DNA from: Pseudomonas sp. B21-023
Lineage (GTDB): Bacteria > Pseudomonadota > Gammaproteobacteria > Pseudomonadales > Pseudomonadaceae
NCBI RefSeq assembly: GCF_024749165.1
Contig: NZ_CP087190.1
Coordinates: 2,701,501-2,765,500, forward strand
DNA length: 64,000 nt
Reading direction: 5' to 3'
The notes beneath the pieces were generated by a model. It ran no database searches, was not told the DNA's origin, and saw only the letters and a program-made list of their open reading frames with translations. A program made the position numbers and the translations under genes. Of this stretch, positions 27,462-35,452 are shown one piece after another; position 1 is the stretch's first letter; the number at the start of each line of letters is the position of its first letter.

Positions 27462-27875
27462 ATGCTGACCATCTCCAACAACGTGCAGGTACCGGATGCC
27501 GAGATCGAGCTGAGCTATATTCGCGCGCAGGGCGCCGGCGGCCAGAACGTCAACAAGGTCTCCAGCGCCGTGCACCTGCGCTTCGACATCGCGGCCTCGT
27601 CGCTGCCCGCCTTCTACAAGGAGCGACTGCTGGCATTGCGTGACAGCCGCATCACCGCTGACGGCGTGCTGATCCTCAAGGCCCAGCAGTACCGCACCCA
27701 GGAACAGAACCGCATCGACGCCCTGGAGCGTCTGGCCGAACTGATCATCGGCGCCGGCAAGGTCGAGAAGAAGCGCCGGCCGACCAAGCCAACCCTCGGT
27801 TCAAAGACCCGCCGCCTCGACTCGAAGTCCAAGCGCGGCACGATCAAGGCGGGGCGCGGCAAGGTGGACTTCTGA
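27462..27875 (+). CDS. arfB: Ribosome rescue peptidyl-tRNA hydrolase ArfB (YaeJ)
   Basis: 137 residues. YIRAQGAGGQNVNKVSSAVH contains the catalytic GGQ shared with release factors. The Lys/Arg-rich tail (KKRRPTKP... to RGTIKAGRGK) is the part that enters the empty mRNA channel of stalled ribosomes. The size is normal for ArfB. AGAGG lies 6 bases before the ATG. Monocistronic. Confidence 0.93.
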   Translation: MLTISNNVQVPDAEIELSYIRAQGAGGQNVNKVSSAVHLRFDIAASSLPAFYKERLLALRDSRITADGVLILKAQQYRTQEQNRIDALERLAELIIGAGKVEKKRRPTKPTLGSKTRRLDSKSKRGTIKAGRGKVDF

Positions 27876-28039
27876 GCTTGGCCAGGCCACCTATGCCTGC
27901 CTGTAGCATTCATGAATAAAAAACAGGATTGAAATTACCAATTGCACTGATGAGCAGGATCAATTTAGGGATCGGTCACGGGCTACTTACCCTTTTCGAG
28001 GCGCATCAAGACGCCTGAAAGAACCTTTAGGAGTACCCC

Positions 28040-29581
28040 ATGATCCCTTTGCTCAAGCTGTTCCAACCCGGTCGCCTGCTGGTGGCGAGCAGTCTCGCCG
28101 CCAGTCTGCTGTCACTGTCCGTGCAGGCCGCGACCCTGACCCGTGATAACGGCGCGCCGGTGGGCGACAACCAGAACTCGCAGACTGCTGGCCCCAACGG
28201 CTCGGTGCTGCTACAGGACGTGCAACTGCTGCAGAAGCTGCAGCGTTTCGACCGTGAACGCATCCCCGAGCGCGTGGTGCACGCACGTGGCACCGGCGCC
28301 CATGGCCAGTTCACCGCCAGTGCCGACATCAGCGACCTGAGCATGGCCAAGGTGTTCCGCCCCGGCGAGAAGACCCCGGTGTTCGTGCGCTTCTCCTCGG
28401 TGGTGCACGGCAATCACTCGCCGGAAACCCTGCGTGACCCGCGCGGCTTCGCCACCAAGTTCTACACCGCCGACGGCAACTGGGATCTGGTCGGCAACAA
28501 CTTCCCGACCTTCTTCATCCGCGACGCGATCAAGTTCCCTGACATGGTTCACGCCTTCAAGCCCGACCCACGGAGCAACCTCGATGACGACTCGCGTCGC
28601 TTCGATTTCTTCTCCCATGTACCGGAAGCTACCCGCACCCTGACCCTGCTGTACTCCAACGAAGGCACGCCGGCCAGTTACCGCGAGATGGACGGCAACA
28701 GCGTGCACGCCTACAAGCTGGTCAACGCCAAGGGCCAGGTGCACTACGTGAAGTTCCACTGGAAGAGCCTGCAAGGGCAGAAGAACCTCGACCCGAAACA
28801 GGTCGCCCAGGTCCAGGGCCGCGACTACAGCCACATGACCCACGATCTGGTCAGCGCGATCAACCAGGGCAAGCTGCCGAAATGGGACCTGTACATCCAG
28901 GTGCTCAAGCCCGAGGAGTTGGCCAAGTTCGACTTCGACCCGCTGGACGCGACCAAGATCTGGCCCGACGTGCCGGAGCGCAAGATTGGCCAGATGGTGC
29001 TCGACCGTAACGTCGACAACTTCTTCCAGGAGACCGAGCAGGTGGCCATGGCGCCGTCGAACCTGGTACCGGGTATCGAACCGTCCGAGGACCGCCTGCT
29101 CCAGGGACGTTTGTTCGCCTACGCCGATACCCAGATGTACCGGGTTGGCGCCAATGGCCTGAGCCTGCCGGTGAACCGCCCGCGTGCCGAGGTCAATACC
29201 GTCAACCAGGATGGCGCGATGAACGCCGGGCACACCGACAGCGGCGTGAACTACCAGCCGAGCCGTCGCCAGCTGCGTGACGAGCAGGCCGACGCCCGTT
29301 ATGTGCAGACCCCGCTGAGCGGCAGCACCCAGCAGGCGAGGATTCAGCGCGAGCAGAACTTCAAGCAGGCGGGCGAGCTGTTCCGTTCCTACGGCAAGAA
29401 GGACCAGACCGACCTGATCAACAGCCTCGGCCAGGCCCTGGCGACCGCGGACGAGGAGAGCCGTTACATCATGCTGTCGTTCTTCTACAAGGCGGATGCG
29501 GACTATGGCACCGGCCTGGCCAAGGTGGCCAAGGCCGACCTCGAGCGGGTCCGGCAGTTGGCGGCGAAGCTGCAGGACTGA
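28040..29581 (+). CDS. katB: Periplasmic monofunctional catalase
   Basis: 513 residues with a signal peptide (LLVASSLAASLLSLSVQA). RVVHARGTGAHG carries the catalytic His, FSSVVHGNHSPETLRDPRGF the distal pocket, NNFPTFFIRD the catalytic Asn region, and RLFAYADTQMYRVG the proximal Tyr heme ligand. Small-subunit clade-3-like size. The 164 bases upstream hold its promoter, including an AT-rich stretch at 27907-27945. Exported KatB-type catalases of Pseudomonas are induced by peroxide through OxyR; no clear OxyR site was assigned. Confidence 0.92.
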   Translation: MIPLLKLFQPGRLLVASSLAASLLSLSVQAATLTRDNGAPVGDNQNSQTAGPNGSVLLQDVQLLQKLQRFDRERIPERVVHARGTGAHGQFTASADISDLSMAKVFRPGEKTPVFVRFSSVVHGNHSPETLRDPRGFATKFYTADGNWDLVGNNFPTFFIRDAIKFPDMVHAFKPDPRSNLDDDSRRFDFFSHVPEATRTLTLLYSNEGTPASYREMDGNSVHAYKLVNAKGQVHYVKFHWKSLQGQKNLDPKQVAQVQGRDYSHMTHDLVSAINQGKLPKWDLYIQVLKPEELAKFDFDPLDATKIWPDVPERKIGQMVLDRNVDNFFQETEQVAMAPSNLVPGIEPSEDRLLQGRLFAYADTQMYRVGANGLSLPVNRPRAEVNTVNQDGAMNAGHTDSGVNYQPSRRQLRDEQADARYVQTPLSGSTQQARIQREQNFKQAGELFRSYGKKDQTDLINSLGQALATADEESRYIMLSFFYKADADYGTGLAKVAKADLERVRQLAAKLQD

Positions 29582-29622
29582 GCGGCCACTGCTGCCCAGA
29601 TCCATTGACATGACATGAGCCT

Positions 29623-29682
29623 GCGGGAACGGATTCATCGGTGCAGCCGGATCGCCGCGACCACCGGTAAATCCGTTCCCGC
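29623..29682. terminator. Large inverted repeat between convergent katB and rpiR-type genes
   Basis: GCGGGAACGGATT (29623-29635) pairs with AATCCGTTCCCGC (29670-29682), 13 of 13. An inner CGGTG/CACCG pair continues the stem. It lies exactly between two convergent genes and should end both transcripts. It does not match the two REP families of the window. Confidence 0.65.
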
Positions 29683-29708
29683 ACGACGACCATGTTGTCC
29701 GGCGCGTC

Positions 29709-30614
29709 TTATTTTCTGGTGAGCTTGTCACCCGGCACATGCAGATACGACATCACGCTTTCGGTCAGCTCCGTGGCCAGTTTCACCGCCTCCTTGTTGC
29801 GCGCCATGACCCCGGCCACCAACCCTTCGATCAATGCCAGCACGGCGATGTTGGAGCTGGTCAGCACCGGATGATCGGCGGGCGCGTACAACACATGGTG
29901 GGCCATGGGCGCCAGCGGCGAGGCGGGTGAGTCGGTGATCGCCAGTACCGTTGCGTTGCGCTCATGGGCGAAACGCGACAGTTGCAGGGTGTCCTGCGAA
30001 TAGCGTGGCAGGGCGATGGCCAGCAGCACGTCCTGCTCGGTGATCGCCGCCAGGCGGTAGGCGGCATTCTCGTTGCCACCTTCCATGCTGATGGCACAGG
30101 TGTCCCTGCAGAACGGCACCAGGGTCGAGGCGGCCAGCCCGGCCAGGTATACGCTGTTGCCGAAGCCCAGCACGTAGACCTTGCGCGCCGCGATCAGGCT
30201 GTCGACGAACGCCTCGAAGGCATCGGCCTGGTTGTTGCTGGCGGTGGTCGCCAGGTTGCTGGTGGCGCTCTGGATCTGCTCATGCAAGCCAAAGTCGCCG
30301 CCCGGGCGTTGGGCCAGCTCGTTACGCAGCTTGTCCACCGGCGAGACCATCTGTTGCAGGGTGCTCACCAGCTCGGCCTTCATGCCGCTGTAGCCGCCCA
30401 GGTCCAGGGCCTTGGCCAGGCGATTGACCGCCGCCGGCGAGGTCGCGGTAGCCTGGGCCATGTCCTCGATGGTCAGGGTCGCGGCCTTCAGCGGGTGGCG
30501 CAGGATGTACTCGGCGACCTTGCGCAACGACGGTGGCAGTTCGGCCAGGCTCTCCGACAGCTTGCGCATGACCGGCGCGGCGTAGACCGTGGTGTTCTTG
30601 GTATGGCTCGACAT
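29709..30614 (-). CDS. RpiR/MurR-family regulator
   Basis: 301 residues from the ATG at 30614. The N-terminal HTH_6 domain spans LAELPPSLRKVAEYIL to ATATSPAAVNRLAKALDLGG. The C-terminal SIS domain includes KVYVLGFGNSVYLAGLAAS and LLAIALPRYSQDTLQL. SIS domains bind phosphosugars or, in some Pseudomonas members, amino-acid-derived effectors. It follows the ABC transporter operon on the same strand with an 81-base gap, where the paralogous aot operon has ArgR. It probably regulates this operon. Confidence 0.87.
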   Translation of the reverse strand: MSSHTKNTTVYAAPVMRKLSESLAELPPSLRKVAEYILRHPLKAATLTIEDMAQATATSPAAVNRLAKALDLGGYSGMKAELVSTLQQMVSPVDKLRNELAQRPGGDFGLHEQIQSATSNLATTASNNQADAFEAFVDSLIAARKVYVLGFGNSVYLAGLAASTLVPFCRDTCAISMEGGNENAAYRLAAITEQDVLLAIALPRYSQDTLQLSRFAHERNATVLAITDSPASPLAPMAHHVLYAPADHPVLTSSNIAVLALIEGLVAGVMARNKEAVKLATELTESVMSYLHVPGDKLTRK

Positions 30615-30695
30615 CCGGCGCGAGGCTCCCTGTGAATTGCCGGGTAGTGTATCCCAAGGCGCTCTGCGGCGGGCCGCCACAGCGCGCCACGGGGG

Positions 30696-31460
30696 TCACT
30701 TCAGGCTGCCGGCGAGGAACTGGCGCAGGCGCTCGGACTGCGGCCGTGCCAGCACCTCGCGCGGGTCGCCGCGTTCCTCGGCCAGGCCCTGATGGAGGAA
30801 TAGCAGCTGGTTGGACACCTCGCGGGCAAAGCCCATCTCGTGAGTGACCACGACCATGGTCCGGCCCTCCTGCGCCAGGTCCTGCATGACCTTGAGCACA
30901 TCACCGACCAGTTCCGGGTCGAGCGCCGAGGTCGGTTCGTCGAACAGCATCACCTCGGGCTCCATGGCCAGCGCCCGGGCAATGGCCACCCGTTGCTGCT
31001 CGCCACCGGACATGTGCGCCGGGTAGGCGTCGCGGCGATGGCTGACGCCGACCTTGGCCAGGTAGTGCTCGGCTTTCTCGCGGGCTTCCTTGCGGTTCAT
31101 GCCGAGTACGTGCACCGGGGCTTCCATGACGTTGTCCAAGGCGCTCATGTGCGCCCACAGGTTGAAGTGCTGGAAGACCATGCTCAACCGCGCCCGCAGG
31201 CGCTGCAACTGGCGTGGGTCCGCCGCGCGCAGCCCGCCACGGGGGCACTCGCGCAGCTTGAGCTGTTCGCCGTTGACCAGGATCTGCCCGGCGTTGGGTT
31301 GCTCGAGCAGGTTGATGCAGCGCAGGAAAGTGCTCTTGCCCGATCCGCTGGAGCCGATGATGCTGATCACGTCGCCGGCATCGGCCTGCAACGAAACGCC
31401 CTTGAGCACCTGGTGGTTGCCGTAGCTTTTGTGCAACTCGTGGATATGCAGTTTGTTCAT
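30696..31460 (-). CDS. Amino acid ABC transporter ATPase (AotP/HisP type)
   Basis: 254 residues. SIIGSSGSGKSTFLRCINLL is Walker A, MSGGEQQRVAIARALA the ABC signature, VMLFDEPTSALDPELVGDVL Walker B with D-loop, and VVTHEMGFAREV the H-loop. HisP-type ATPase of the polar amino acid uptake family. The ATG is 20 bases after the stop of the M14-like gene. Gene order with its neighbours matches aotJQMOP. Confidence 0.92.
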   Translation of the reverse strand: MNKLHIHELHKSYGNHQVLKGVSLQADAGDVISIIGSSGSGKSTFLRCINLLEQPNAGQILVNGEQLKLRECPRGGLRAADPRQLQRLRARLSMVFQHFNLWAHMSALDNVMEAPVHVLGMNRKEAREKAEHYLAKVGVSHRRDAYPAHMSGGEQQRVAIARALAMEPEVMLFDEPTSALDPELVGDVLKVMQDLAQEGRTMVVVTHEMGFAREVSNQLLFLHQGLAEERGDPREVLARPQSERLRQFLAGSLK

Positions 31461-31479
31461 CAGACGGTACTCGCAGGGT

Positions 31480-32592
31480 TCAGTCGCTGAGCAGGCGACC
31501 TTGGCGGATGGAGGTGTTGCCGGCAACCTTGGCCAGCCACAGGCCGGGCTGGGCGAAGCGCAGGCGTTCACGGGCATAGAGGATGCCGTCGGTGGTGGCC
31601 CTGACCACGCTGTGGCGGTCGCTGAGCGGGTCGAGCACTTCGAACAGCGGATCACCCACGCGCACCTGCGCGCCCAGCGGCTGCAGGTAGCTGACCACGC
31701 CCGGGTGCTCGGCGTAGGCGTATTGCGCGCCAGCGAAGGGCGTGGCTTGGCAGCAGTGTTGCGGGGCGGCCGGCCAGGGGCCGCGGATCATGCCCTGGTC
31801 GGCGAGGTAGCCGAGGATCTGCTCGGCGCTGGCCTGGCATTGCTCACGCCCGGTGTCGGCCATGCCGCGCAACTCGATGGTGGTCGCAACGCAGGCCAGG
31901 GGGATCTCGGCATCAGGGTAGTACTCGCGCAGGTGCAGCCAGGGCGCGGCGCAGGCTTCGTCGAAGGCGTCGCCACCGGCGCCCTCGGCCAGCAGCGCCG
32001 CTTGCGCGCCGAGGCGGGCGGCCAGCGGACGCAACTGCGCCCAGTGGTGCGGCATGGCGTACAGCAGCATCACCGACTCGAAATCGCAGTGCAGGTCCAG
32101 CACCAGGTCGGCGTCGCAGGCATGGCGCAGCAGCAGGCGGCGCAGGCCATCGAGCTCCGAGTGTGGCGCGGGCAGTTCATCAAGGAGTTCGAGCATGGCC
32201 CGGCGGATAGTCGTGACGTTGGCCTGGCCATCGCCGCCCAGGCGGCCTTCGAGGTGCGCGGCCAGCGCTTCGGTCAGTGCCGGGAAATCGCGATTGAAGT
32301 TCTTGCCGCTATTGAACTCGAAGCGGCCCTGGTGGGTGGCTTGGAACATCTGGCCGATACCGATCGGGTTGGCCAGGGGCACCAGTTCGATCACCGCGTC
32401 CAGCAGGCCCTGCGCCTCGAGCTCCAGCAACCTGCGCTTGAGTTCGATGGCCACGCGCATCCCGGGCAGTTCATCGGCGTGCAGCGAAGCCTGGATATAG
32501 GCCTTGCGCGGGCCGCTGCCAAAGCGCAGCACGCGCAGCGAACGCTCGGTGCCGCAGGCGCTCCAAGGCAGGGTATGGTCAATGTGCTGCAT
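31480..32592 (-). CDS. Succinylglutamate desuccinylase/aspartoacylase-family protein (AotO-like)
   Basis: 370 residues of the M14-type zinc carboxypeptidase fold. ASLHADELPGMRVAIEL provides the H-x-x-E zinc pair, VLDLHCDFESVMLLY the third His, FNSGKNFNRDFP the Asn-Arg substrate motif, and TIELRGMAD the catalytic Glu. The C-terminal 80 residues form a separate beta domain resembling a lipoyl/biotinyl hybrid. It has the position of aotO in the aot operon. It may trim an N-acyl or amide group from the transported amino acid. Confidence 0.82.
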   Translation of the reverse strand: MQHIDHTLPWSACGTERSLRVLRFGSGPRKAYIQASLHADELPGMRVAIELKRRLLELEAQGLLDAVIELVPLANPIGIGQMFQATHQGRFEFNSGKNFNRDFPALTEALAAHLEGRLGGDGQANVTTIRRAMLELLDELPAPHSELDGLRRLLLRHACDADLVLDLHCDFESVMLLYAMPHHWAQLRPLAARLGAQAALLAEGAGGDAFDEACAAPWLHLREYYPDAEIPLACVATTIELRGMADTGREQCQASAEQILGYLADQGMIRGPWPAAPQHCCQATPFAGAQYAYAEHPGVVSYLQPLGAQVRVGDPLFEVLDPLSDRHSVVRATTDGILYARERLRFAQPGLWLAKVAGNTSIRQGRLLSD

Positions 32593-32601
32593 GAAAGCTC
32601 C

Positions 32602-33300
32602 TTAGTGCTTGCGCGGTGCCAGGTAGGCCAGCCAATGGCGCTCGGCCATCTTGAACAGGCGCACCAGCATGAACGTCAGGGCCAGGTAGATCAGCCCGGC
32701 GGTGATGAAGGCCTCGAAAGGCAGGTAATAGCGTGCGTTGAAGGTCTTCGCCGCCCCGGTGATGTTCACCAGGGTGACGATCGACGCCAGGCTGGTGGTC
32801 TGCAGCATCATCAGTACTTCGTTGCTGTACTGCGGCAGGGCGCGGCGCAAGGCCGAGGGCAGCAGGATGCGCCGGTACAGCGTCAACCGTGACATGCCCA
32901 TGGCACGGGCAGCCTCGACCTCGCCCCGGGGCGTCGAGCGCAGGCTCCCGGCCAGCAGCTCGGCGCTGTAGGCGCTGGTGTTGAGGGCGAAGGCAAGGCA
33001 GGTGCAGAACGTCGCGCTGGACAGGTACGGCCAAAGCGGGCTCTGGCGCACGGCCTCGAACTGGGCCAGGCCGTAGTACACCAGGAACAGCTGCACCAGC
33101 ATCGGCGTGCCGCGGATCACGTAGGCGTAGAGCCAGGCGGGGTAGCGCAGCAGGCACGTGCGCGAGACGCGCATCAGCGCCAGGGGGATCGCCAGCGCCA
33201 GGCCGCAGGCCAGCGAAATCAGCAGCACCTTGAGGGTCAGGGCAACGCCGTTCAGGTACAGCGGCAGGTTCTGCCAGATCAGTTGATAGTCGAGCGTCAT
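32602..33300 (-). CDS. Amino acid ABC transporter permease (HisM/AotM type)
   Basis: 232 residues with about five membrane segments. The EAA loop reads EVEAARAMGMSRLTLYRRI LLP-like, and YVIRGTPMLVQLFLVYYGL is the family-defining N-terminal segment. It pairs with the next permease, 13 bases upstream in the operon, to form the membrane channel. Confidence 0.9.
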   Translation of the reverse strand: MTLDYQLIWQNLPLYLNGVALTLKVLLISLACGLALAIPLALMRVSRTCLLRYPAWLYAYVIRGTPMLVQLFLVYYGLAQFEAVRQSPLWPYLSSATFCTCLAFALNTSAYSAELLAGSLRSTPRGEVEAARAMGMSRLTLYRRILLPSALRRALPQYSNEVLMMLQTTSLASIVTLVNITGAAKTFNARYYLPFEAFITAGLIYLALTFMLVRLFKMAERHWLAYLAPRKH

Positions 33301-33312
33301 CGGGCAGCTCCC

Positions 33313-34002
33313 CTAGAGTTCGGCGGCTTTGAAGCCGACCGAGTAACGTTGTTCAACACCGCGCAACAGCAGCAGCGACACGCTGGTCAGCAGCAGGTAC
33401 AGCGCGGCCACGGCGAGGAAGAAGGTGAACGGCTGGTGGGTGGCGTCGGCGGCGTTCTTGGCCTTGAACATCATGTCCTGCAGGCCGATCACCGAGATCA
33501 GCGCGGTGGACTTGGTCAGCACCAGCCAGTTGTTGGTGAAGCCCGGCAGGGCCAGGCGCACCATCTGCGGCAGGCTGATCCGCCAGAACACTTGCAGGCC
33601 GCTCATGCCGTAGGCGGCGCCAGCCTCGGCCTGGCCCTTGGGGATCGCCAGGAAGGCGCCGCGAAAGGTCTCCGAGAGGTAGGCGCCGAAGATGAAGCCC
33701 ATGGTGCACACCCCGGCAACAAACGGGTTGATGTCGATGTACTGTTCGTAGCCCAGCGCCAGTGCCAGGCGGTTGACCAGGTCCTGGCCGCCGTAGAACA
33801 CCAGCAGGATCAGCACCAGGTCGGGGATGCCGCGTACTACCGTGGCATAGACCTCGCCCAGTGCCGCCAGCCATCGCAACGGTGACAAGCGGCAGGCCGC
33901 ACCGAACAGGCCCAGGCCGATGGCCAAGGCCATCGCCAGCAGTGCCAGGCTGACGCTCAGCCACGCGCCATCGAGAATGCTCGATCCATAGCCATGAAGC
34001 AT
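33313..34002 (-). CDS. Amino acid ABC transporter permease (HisQ/AotQ type)
   Basis: 229 residues, about five membrane segments. VVRGIPDLVLILLVFYGGQD matches the HisQ-type signature, and GQAEAGAAYGMSGLQVFWRI is the EAA loop that contacts the ATPase. It comes second in the operon, 25 bases after the binding protein gene. Confidence 0.9.
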   Translation of the reverse strand: MLHGYGSSILDGAWLSVSLALLAMALAIGLGLFGAACRLSPLRWLAALGEVYATVVRGIPDLVLILLVFYGGQDLVNRLALALGYEQYIDINPFVAGVCTMGFIFGAYLSETFRGAFLAIPKGQAEAGAAYGMSGLQVFWRISLPQMVRLALPGFTNNWLVLTKSTALISVIGLQDMMFKAKNAADATHQPFTFFLAVAALYLLLTSVSLLLLRGVEQRYSVGFKAAEL

Positions 34003-34026
34003 GATGAAAACCCTCGTCGGCCGGCG

Positions 34027-34803
34027 TTACTGGCCGTAGATGTCGAACGGGAAGTACTTGCCCTGCACCTGCTGGTAGATGCCGTTGGCGCGGATCGCGG
34101 CGATGGCGGCGTTGAGCCGCGCGAGGTTGGCGGTGTCGCCCTTGCGCACGGCAATCCCGGCGCCGCGGCCAAAATAGTGAGGGTCGCCGATGTCCGGGCC
34201 GACCAGTGCGAAGCCTTGGCCCGCCGGGGTCTTGATGAAGCTTTCCTCGGTGTTGACGATATCGGCGAGGGTGGCGTCCAGGCGCCCGGAAACCAGGTCG
34301 AGGAAGGCTTCGTTCTGCGAGGCGTAGCGCACGATTTCGACGCCCGCCGGTTCCAGTTGTTCGGTGGCGAAGCGGTCATAGGTCGAGGCCCGCTGCACGC
34401 CCACTTTGCGGCCCTTCAGGTCCACCATCGGGGTGTCCAGGCGGCTGCCGGCCTTCATCGCGAACTTGCCGGGGGTGTGGTAGTACTTGTCGGTGAAATC
34501 GACCGATTTCAAGCGATCCTCGGTGATCGACATCGACGACAGCACGGCGTCTATCTTGCGTACCTTCAGCGACGGGATCATGCCGTCGAACTCCTGGATC
34601 ACCCACTGGCACTTGACCTGCATCTGCGCGCACAGCGCGTTGCCGATGTCGTAGTCAAAGCCGGCGAGCTCACCTTCTGGGGTGCGGTAGGAAAAGGGCG
34701 GGTAGGCGGCCTCGATGCCGATGCGCAGGCTGGCATCGTCGGCCTGGGCGAAGGCGCTGCAGGCACAGAGTGCCAGCGCGCCGAGAAGTCCGGTTTTATT
34801 CAT
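34027..34803 (-). CDS. Periplasmic basic amino acid-binding protein (AotJ/HisJ type)
   Basis: 258 residues from the ATG at 34803 (GGAG 8 bases upstream). Signal peptide MNKTGLLGALALCACSAFAQ-A. RIGIEAAYPPFSYRTPEGEL and GFDYDIGNALCAQM are the SBP_bac_3 signatures, with conserved binding residues in SSMSITEDRLKSVDFTDKYY as in lysine/arginine/ornithine-binding LAO proteins. First gene of the operon. The AT-rich 34870-34915 stretch holds its promoter. Confidence 0.9.
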   Translation of the reverse strand: MNKTGLLGALALCACSAFAQADDASLRIGIEAAYPPFSYRTPEGELAGFDYDIGNALCAQMQVKCQWVIQEFDGMIPSLKVRKIDAVLSSMSITEDRLKSVDFTDKYYHTPGKFAMKAGSRLDTPMVDLKGRKVGVQRASTYDRFATEQLEPAGVEIVRYASQNEAFLDLVSGRLDATLADIVNTEESFIKTPAGQGFALVGPDIGDPHYFGRGAGIAVRKGDTANLARLNAAIAAIRANGIYQQVQGKYFPFDIYGQ

Positions 34804-34895
34804 GTTGTTGGCTCCGGTGGGGGCGTTACCAGCCATGGCCCGAAAGGAACCATGGGTTGGGTGCGGTCTGAAAATGACATTATTCATATCACAAA

Positions 34896-35048
34896 TCAAT
34901 ATAGTGAAAATAAATGTGTCAGGTCAGCGCTCGCCTTGAGGTCGCCGTCCTTCTTCCTGAGCTGCTCGATCTTGCGGATCACACCCAGCGTTCTGGCCTC
35001 CAGCCTGCCGGCGGTTTCCAGATACTGCTCGAGATCGATAGGACACAT
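34896..35048 (-). CDS. Possible 50-residue protein, unrecognised
   Basis: An ORF from ATG 35048 to TGA 34896: MCPIDLEQYLETAGRLEART..., rich in Leu, Glu, Lys and Arg with a predicted amphipathic helix through the middle. The GC-biased third positions and helix-like composition look coding, but there is no clear ribosome binding site and no family I recognise. It may be a small gene or the remnant of a larger one. It lies in the promoter region of the ABC operon. Confidence 0.3.
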   Translation of the reverse strand: MCPIDLEQYLETAGRLEARTLGVIRKIEQLRKKDGDLKASADLTHLFSLY

Positions 35049-35352
35049 TGCGCTGAATTGGGGGCGGAATGCCTTCGGCTGATGCTACATGGTACGTACT
35101 GCAACTGCCTGAAAATGGCCTAAATCAGTCAATTGTTTCATGCTTGATACGTACTATTTGTGTACTGAGCGGTAGGCTCGCCTGCACCACCAGATCGAGT
35201 GTGGGAATGGACAAGCATGGCGCCGGGTCAGGCAAATGAGCAGGGTCTTCTTATAAAGCGCGGGCCCGGCAGACAGCCCCCGGTATTGGGGCCGCCTCCC
35301 CAATATTCTCGGGTTGTTTGGCTAACCCGTTGATTTAAGGGCGTTTGTTTAA
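35049..35352. other. Intergenic control region before the sigma-54 operon
   Basis: About 300 bases with no credible gene. The left half (35080-35170) is comparatively AT-rich. At 35284-35305 lies the palindrome TATTGGGG-CCGCCT-CCCCAATA (8-bp perfect arms), about 50 bases upstream of the sigma-54 promoter, where a bacterial enhancer-binding protein site could be; it could also be a terminator hairpin. Confidence 0.5.
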
Positions 35353-35368
35353 TGGCATAACGCTTGCT
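35353..35368 (+). promoter_or_regulatory. Sigma-54 (RpoN) -24/-12 promoter
   Basis: TGGCATAACGCTTGCT matches the TGGCACG-N4-TTGCW consensus at all key positions: GG at 35354-35355, GC at 35366-35367, TTGCT complete. The only mismatches are T for C and A for G inside the -24 box. Transcription would start near 35380, just before the GGAGG of the operon leader. Confidence 0.75.
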
Positions 35369-35407
35369 TCCCCCTCCACAGAACCGTGATTCCTGTGGAG
35401 GTGCAGC

Positions 35408-35452
35408 ATGACCATTCCCCTCGAAGGCGCTACCCCATGCGTGCCGGCATGA
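35408..35452 (+). CDS. 14-residue leader ORF coupled to the propeller gene
   Basis: The only strong ribosome binding site, GGAGG at 35397-35401, lies 6 bases before ATG 35408, which reads MTIPLEGATPCVPA and stops at TGA 35450-35452. That stop overlaps the ATG at 35449 of the next frame (ATGA). The layout suggests a translated leader that delivers ribosomes to the propeller gene, or a start elsewhere for the long protein. Confidence 0.4.
   Translation: MTIPLEGATPCVPA

Noticed and set aside
28211..29740. 509-codon minus-strand ORF over katB
   Set aside because: Antisense shadow; katB has all catalase motifs and a signal peptide.
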